A stretch of DNA of 64,000 nucleotides from JACVRW01 sp963803085 (GTDB taxonomy: Bacteria; Actinomycetota; Thermoleophilia; Solirubrobacterales; Thermoleophilaceae). This document shows, piece by piece, positions 61,441-64,000 of the stretch. Each line of letters begins with the position of its first letter. Position 1 is the stretch's first letter. The position numbers were made by a program, and so were the translations under genes. The stretch lies in contig CAWDLE010000029.1 of the NCBI GenBank assembly GCA_963803085.1, positions 1 to 64,000 of the forward strand, written 5' to 3'. Under the pieces are notes generated by a model. The model did no database searches, was not told the origin of the DNA, and was given only the letters and a program-made list of their open reading frames with translations.

Positions 61441-61600
61441 CAAGTAAGTGCCTGCCGAATCTCCGGGCTGCCGTAGCCCGGGAACGGGGGAACCGTTCGA
61501 GAGGCGTCGAAGCAGTCTCTCGAGGGGCGAATCACCGGGACTATCCCGGCGTAGCGCTGCTCTTCAGGCGCGAGCCCGTCAGCTAACCCCGTAGGCCGAA
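61441..61600 (+). ncRNA. Cyclic di-AMP riboswitch (ydaO-yuaA type)
   Basis: The conserved blocks occur in order: GCCGAATC followed by a CCGGGCTGCCGTAGCCCGG hairpin; AACGGGGGAACC; GGGGCGAATCACCGGGA; CCGGCGTAGC; and finally CCGTCAGCTAACCCCGTAGGC. The P1 helix pairs GCCTGC (61450-61455) with GTAGGC (61591-61596). In actinobacteria this class switches off cell-wall hydrolase genes when c-di-AMP rises, and here the next gene is an M23 peptidase on the same strand. A short GA-rich segment with a ribosome site follows. Confidence 0.88.
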
Positions 61601-61623
61601 AAACGAAGAGAGGCCGTAGGAGT

Positions 61624-62838
61624 TTGCGAGACACTCGTCTTCCCGCGAAGCGTGGCGCCTGTGCACTTGTTCTGTGCGCGCTGGTGGCGGCACCCGCGGC
61701 AGCGGCGCAGTCCTCGGGCGGAGGTACGACCTACGTCGCCACGCCCAAGGTCAGCAAGGTCACCTGCCTGCGCAGCTGCGCCTCCAAGCAGCGCGCGCGC
61801 GGCGGCTCGGTGCTGAAGATCACCGGCACGGCACTCGCGAGCGTCGACCAGGTGACCTACCTCGGCAGCTACGGCCGCAGCGACGACGTGTCCGTGAAGG
61901 TGCGCCCGGGCAGCGATCAGCGCATCAGCGCGCGCGTGCCGATCGGGGCCGTGACCGGCCCGATCTCGTTGTCCACGCCGGCCGGCGGGCGCTCGGCGCC
62001 CACCAAGCCGGTGCTCATCCTCCCGCCGCTGCCGCCCGAGCCGAACGCCGAGCTCTCGCCCGTGCCCGGTCCGAGCGCGAACGGAGCACCCCGGCTCGAG
62101 ACAGGCACGAGCCGCACCAAGGCCTTCGTGGGCGCGCGTCCCGGCGTGACGTTCTCGTTCCGGCTCTCGGGCGCCTCCGCCTCCGCGCTCAAGGTGGAGC
62201 TGGTGAGCGCGGGCGACGGCGTGGTGGTGAAGACGTGGACCCCACAGGAGGTGCCACCGGACCAGGTCCAGAGCATCTCCTGGAGCGGCCGCCTCGGCCG
62301 CGCGGCGGCAGCGCCCGGCCGCTACTCGTTCCGCCTCACCGCCGCGAGCGCCGACGGCGCCGAGGCTCACAGCTCGCAGTCGGGCGACGTGGGCCGTGAC
62401 TCGTTCGACCTCTACGACAACCTCTTCCCCGTGCGCGGCCGCCACGACTACGGCGGCACCGGCGCCCACTTCGGCGCGGGCCGTGCGGGACACAGCCATC
62501 AGGGGCAGGACGTGATGGCCAAGTGCGGCACGCGCATGGTCGCCGCGCGCGGCGGCCGCATCAAGTTCAAGCAGTACCACGCGGCGGCGGGCCACTACAT
62601 CGTGATCGACGGCGACGGCACCGACCTCGACTACGTCTACATGCACCTCGACCAGCCCTCCCCGTTCGGCGAGGGCGACCGCGTGTACACGGGGCAGACG
62701 ATCGGAGCAGTAGGCGACAGTGGCAACGCCAGGGGCTGCCACCTCCACTTCGAGTTATGGGGCGCCCCCGGCTGGTACGACGGCGGCAAGCCCTTCGATC
62801 CGTTCCCCTCCTTGCAAGCTTGGGATAGCTGGTCTTAG
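61624..62838 (+). CDS. M23-family peptidoglycan endopeptidase (secreted)
   Basis: 404 aa from TTG at 61624, the only early start in frame, with AAGAGAGG about 10 bases upstream. Signal peptide about 1-31 (VLCALVAAPAAAAQ). An IPT/Ig-like beta region lies at about 45-130, then a second beta domain, then the LytM/M23 domain (about 275-404): HSHQGQDVMAKCGTRMVAARGG (His, Asp zinc ligands), YVYMHLDQPS and GCHLHFELW. It cleaves peptide cross-links in the wall, probably under control of the c-di-AMP riboswitch immediately upstream. Confidence 0.93.
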   Translation: MRDTRLPAKRGACALVLCALVAAPAAAAQSSGGGTTYVATPKVSKVTCLRSCASKQRARGGSVLKITGTALASVDQVTYLGSYGRSDDVSVKVRPGSDQRISARVPIGAVTGPISLSTPAGGRSAPTKPVLILPPLPPEPNAELSPVPGPSANGAPRLETGTSRTKAFVGARPGVTFSFRLSGASASALKVELVSAGDGVVVKTWTPQEVPPDQVQSISWSGRLGRAAAAPGRYSFRLTAASADGAEAHSSQSGDVGRDSFDLYDNLFPVRGRHDYGGTGAHFGAGRAGHSHQGQDVMAKCGTRMVAARGGRIKFKQYHAAAGHYIVIDGDGTDLDYVYMHLDQPSPFGEGDRVYTGQTIGAVGDSGNARGCHLHFELWGAPGWYDGGKPFDPFPSLQAWDSWS

Positions 62839-62867
62839 GCGCTCCCCGAAGCAATAGGCTGGCCGAC

Positions 62868-63278
62868 ATGGCCGGCTACACGATCAGAAGCCTTGAAGAC
62901 ATTCCGGACGTCCTCGGTGACTACCCGGGCGAGATGCGGATGAGCGCCGTAAGCGACCTCGGCACCGAGCAGGTGGGCTTCACTTGGCGCCGGATGCCGC
63001 CGCTGACAGGGGGCAAGGGCAGCTACGGGCACCGCCACAAGACGCAGGAGGAGGTCTACTTCGTGGCGTCCGGCACCCTCCAGTTCAAGCTGGAGGACGA
63101 GGTGATCGACGTGTCCGAGGGCACGGTCGTCCGCGTGTCGCCCGAGGTGGCGCGCTCGGTCTGGAACAAGGGGCCGGATGACGCGGTCGTGATCGTGGTC
63201 TCCACCAAGTCCGAGGATCCGCGCAAGGACACCGAGAGCGTCGAGGACTTCTGGCCGGAGGGCGACGACGTCGGCTAG
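62868..63278 (+). CDS. Cupin-domain protein
   Basis: 136 aa. Single cupin barrel: first motif GHRHKTQEEVYFVASGTLQFKLEDEVIDVSEGTVVRVSPEVARSVWNKG, with metal ligands HRH and E; second motif without the usual His. An acidic tail (VEDFWPEGDDVG) follows. A small-molecule binding or oxygen-handling role is typical of stand-alone cupins; no substrate can be read. It is 29 bp after the M23 gene. Confidence 0.8.
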   Translation: MAGYTIRSLEDIPDVLGDYPGEMRMSAVSDLGTEQVGFTWRRMPPLTGGKGSYGHRHKTQEEVYFVASGTLQFKLEDEVIDVSEGTVVRVSPEVARSVWNKGPDDAVVIVVSTKSEDPRKDTESVEDFWPEGDDVG

Positions 63279-63282
63279 GGAT

Positions 63283-64000
63283 TCAAAGGCAAAGAGCTTT
63301 CTCGAGTGGATCGCGCCGCCCGAGGGAGTCGAGGCGCTGGCGGCAGGGAAGAAGCCGGAGCTGCTCGAGGGCGTCGCGGAGGCGCACTGGACGACCGATG
63401 AGGACGTGGAGCGAGCCCGCGAGACCGTGAGCCGGCTCGAGCGGGGCGAGCCACTCTCCCCGGAGGACTCCTTCATCGCCGAGGCGATCATCCTGCCGAA
63501 CGAGCGTCCGGTGGTGGACGTGGTGAACGGGACCTACGACACGCCTCCGCCGCCGTTCAAGCACCTTGGGAAAAAGTCCGCGCGCGCCAGGATCCAGGCG
63601 GCGCTGCCGGCGATCGGCCGGGTGGAACTCCCCGACCACCCCTCTCTGCCCTACGGCGGCACCGGCTTCGTGGTGGGCGACGACCTGCTGATGACGAACA
63701 GGCATGTGGCCGAGCTGTTCGCGACGGGGCTCGGGCGAGAGACGCTGTCGTTCATCCCCGGGCAGAGCGCCGCGGTCGACTTCCTGCGCGAGCGCGACCG
63801 GCCCGACTCGCTCCTGTTCCAGATCGGCCGGGTTGCAATGGTGCATCCGTACTGGGACATGGCGCTGCTGGTGGTCGACGGCCTGACGTCGGTCACTCCC
63901 CTGAGCCTCTCCACCGCCCCGCCGGGAGACCTGCGCGAGCGCGATGTGGTGGTGGTGGGCTATCCGGCGCTCGACCCGCGCAACGCCGTCGAGGTGCAGA
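63283..64000 (+). CDS. Trypsin-like serine protease domain protein (partial, runs off window)
   Basis: Frame open from 63193 to 64000 with no stop. The region from about 63600 encodes YGGTGFVVGDDLLMTNRHVAELF (catalytic His), VHPYWDMALLVVDGL (catalytic Asp) and VVVVGYPALDPRN, the first half of a trypsin-like fold. Before it lie about 100 coding-like residues. No ATG, GTG or TTG is found in frame until GTG 63406, so the true start is unclear. The Ser lies beyond the window. Confidence 0.7.

Overview
This window is a gene-dense, high-GC stretch of a bacterial chromosome. Codon use, very short intergenic gaps, many GTGA/ATGA overlaps and gene content point to a deep-branching actinobacterium, most likely Thermoleophilia/Solirubrobacterales. 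Supporting traits are OpcA with an actinobacterial pentose-phosphate cluster, a Tal-Pgi fusion, RTX-like secreted proteins ending in a CEHVRR-type tail, and a c-di-AMP riboswitch before a cell-wall hydrolase. This placement is inference; no rRNA or tRNA gene was seen.

Layout. 1-10.0 kb (minus): an SCP2-domain protein (cut by the window edge), a metallo-beta-lactamase-fold hydrolase, and a signalling operon. That operon holds a soluble poly-HAMP hybrid histidine kinase with three receiver domains, a CheR methyltransferase and a REC-PAS-GAF-PP2C-HATPase regulator. 10.1-15.6 kb (plus): enoyl-CoA hydratase, a small membrane protein, then a first cytochrome oxidase cluster ctaC-ctaD-ctaA-ctaB. 15.6-17.5 kb: an RTX-like secreted protein and a putative ion channel. 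17.5-29.3 kb (minus): glk-tkt-tal/pgi-gnd-zwf-opcA-pgl-GH15, a nearly complete glucose to pentose-phosphate route in one operon. 29.4-29.8 kb: two gene remnants joined head to head. 29.9-38.4 kb: an FAD oxidoreductase; an AraC regulator divergent from acdS, an NTF2-like gene and a VOC gene; a c-type cytochrome pair; an M74-like peptidase; galK; two tiny membrane proteins. 39.5-44.1 kb (plus): a second cytochrome oxidase operon with a cytochrome-c-fused subunit II, a subunit I lacking the helix-VI glutamate, a duplicated USP-like protein, subunit III and a 36-residue membrane peptide. 44-49.6 kb: inositol-phosphatase-like enzyme, diheme cytochrome, glycosyltransferase, small secreted or regulatory proteins, infA and csp. 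49.7-61.4 kb (minus): a housekeeping block reading rplM-rpsI-glmM-glmS-acpS-nnr-CBS-alr-(CCA transferase::CorA fusion)-HIT-enoyl-CoA hydratase. 61.4-64 kb (plus): promoter, c-di-AMP riboswitch, M23 peptidase, cupin, and a trypsin-like protease cut by the window edge.

Most interesting points: (i) two families of structured intergenic repeats, each present twice and each sitting directly 3' of a stop codon. One is a three-copy tandem array of ~45-bp units whose 9-bp stems differ between loci but stay perfectly paired. The other is a ~100-bp imperfect palindrome. (ii) An uninterrupted tRNA nucleotidyltransferase-CorA fusion. (iii) Ribosomal protein S9 with a ~185-residue acidic N-terminal extension. 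(iv) Two cytochrome oxidases of different proton-channel type. (v) Single-base frameshifts in glmS and in an enoyl-CoA hydratase, which may be sequence errors. (vi) A breakpoint scar joining truncated SRPBCC and LuxR genes.

There is no gene-free stretch longer than about 300 bases. The larger gaps (29826-29894, 36924-37064, 38414-38526, 39393-39545, 49565-49712, 54728-54862, 56668-56811, 61360-61623) are described where they hold something; 36924-37064 shows only a small palindrome and 49565-49712 only the likely csp leader.
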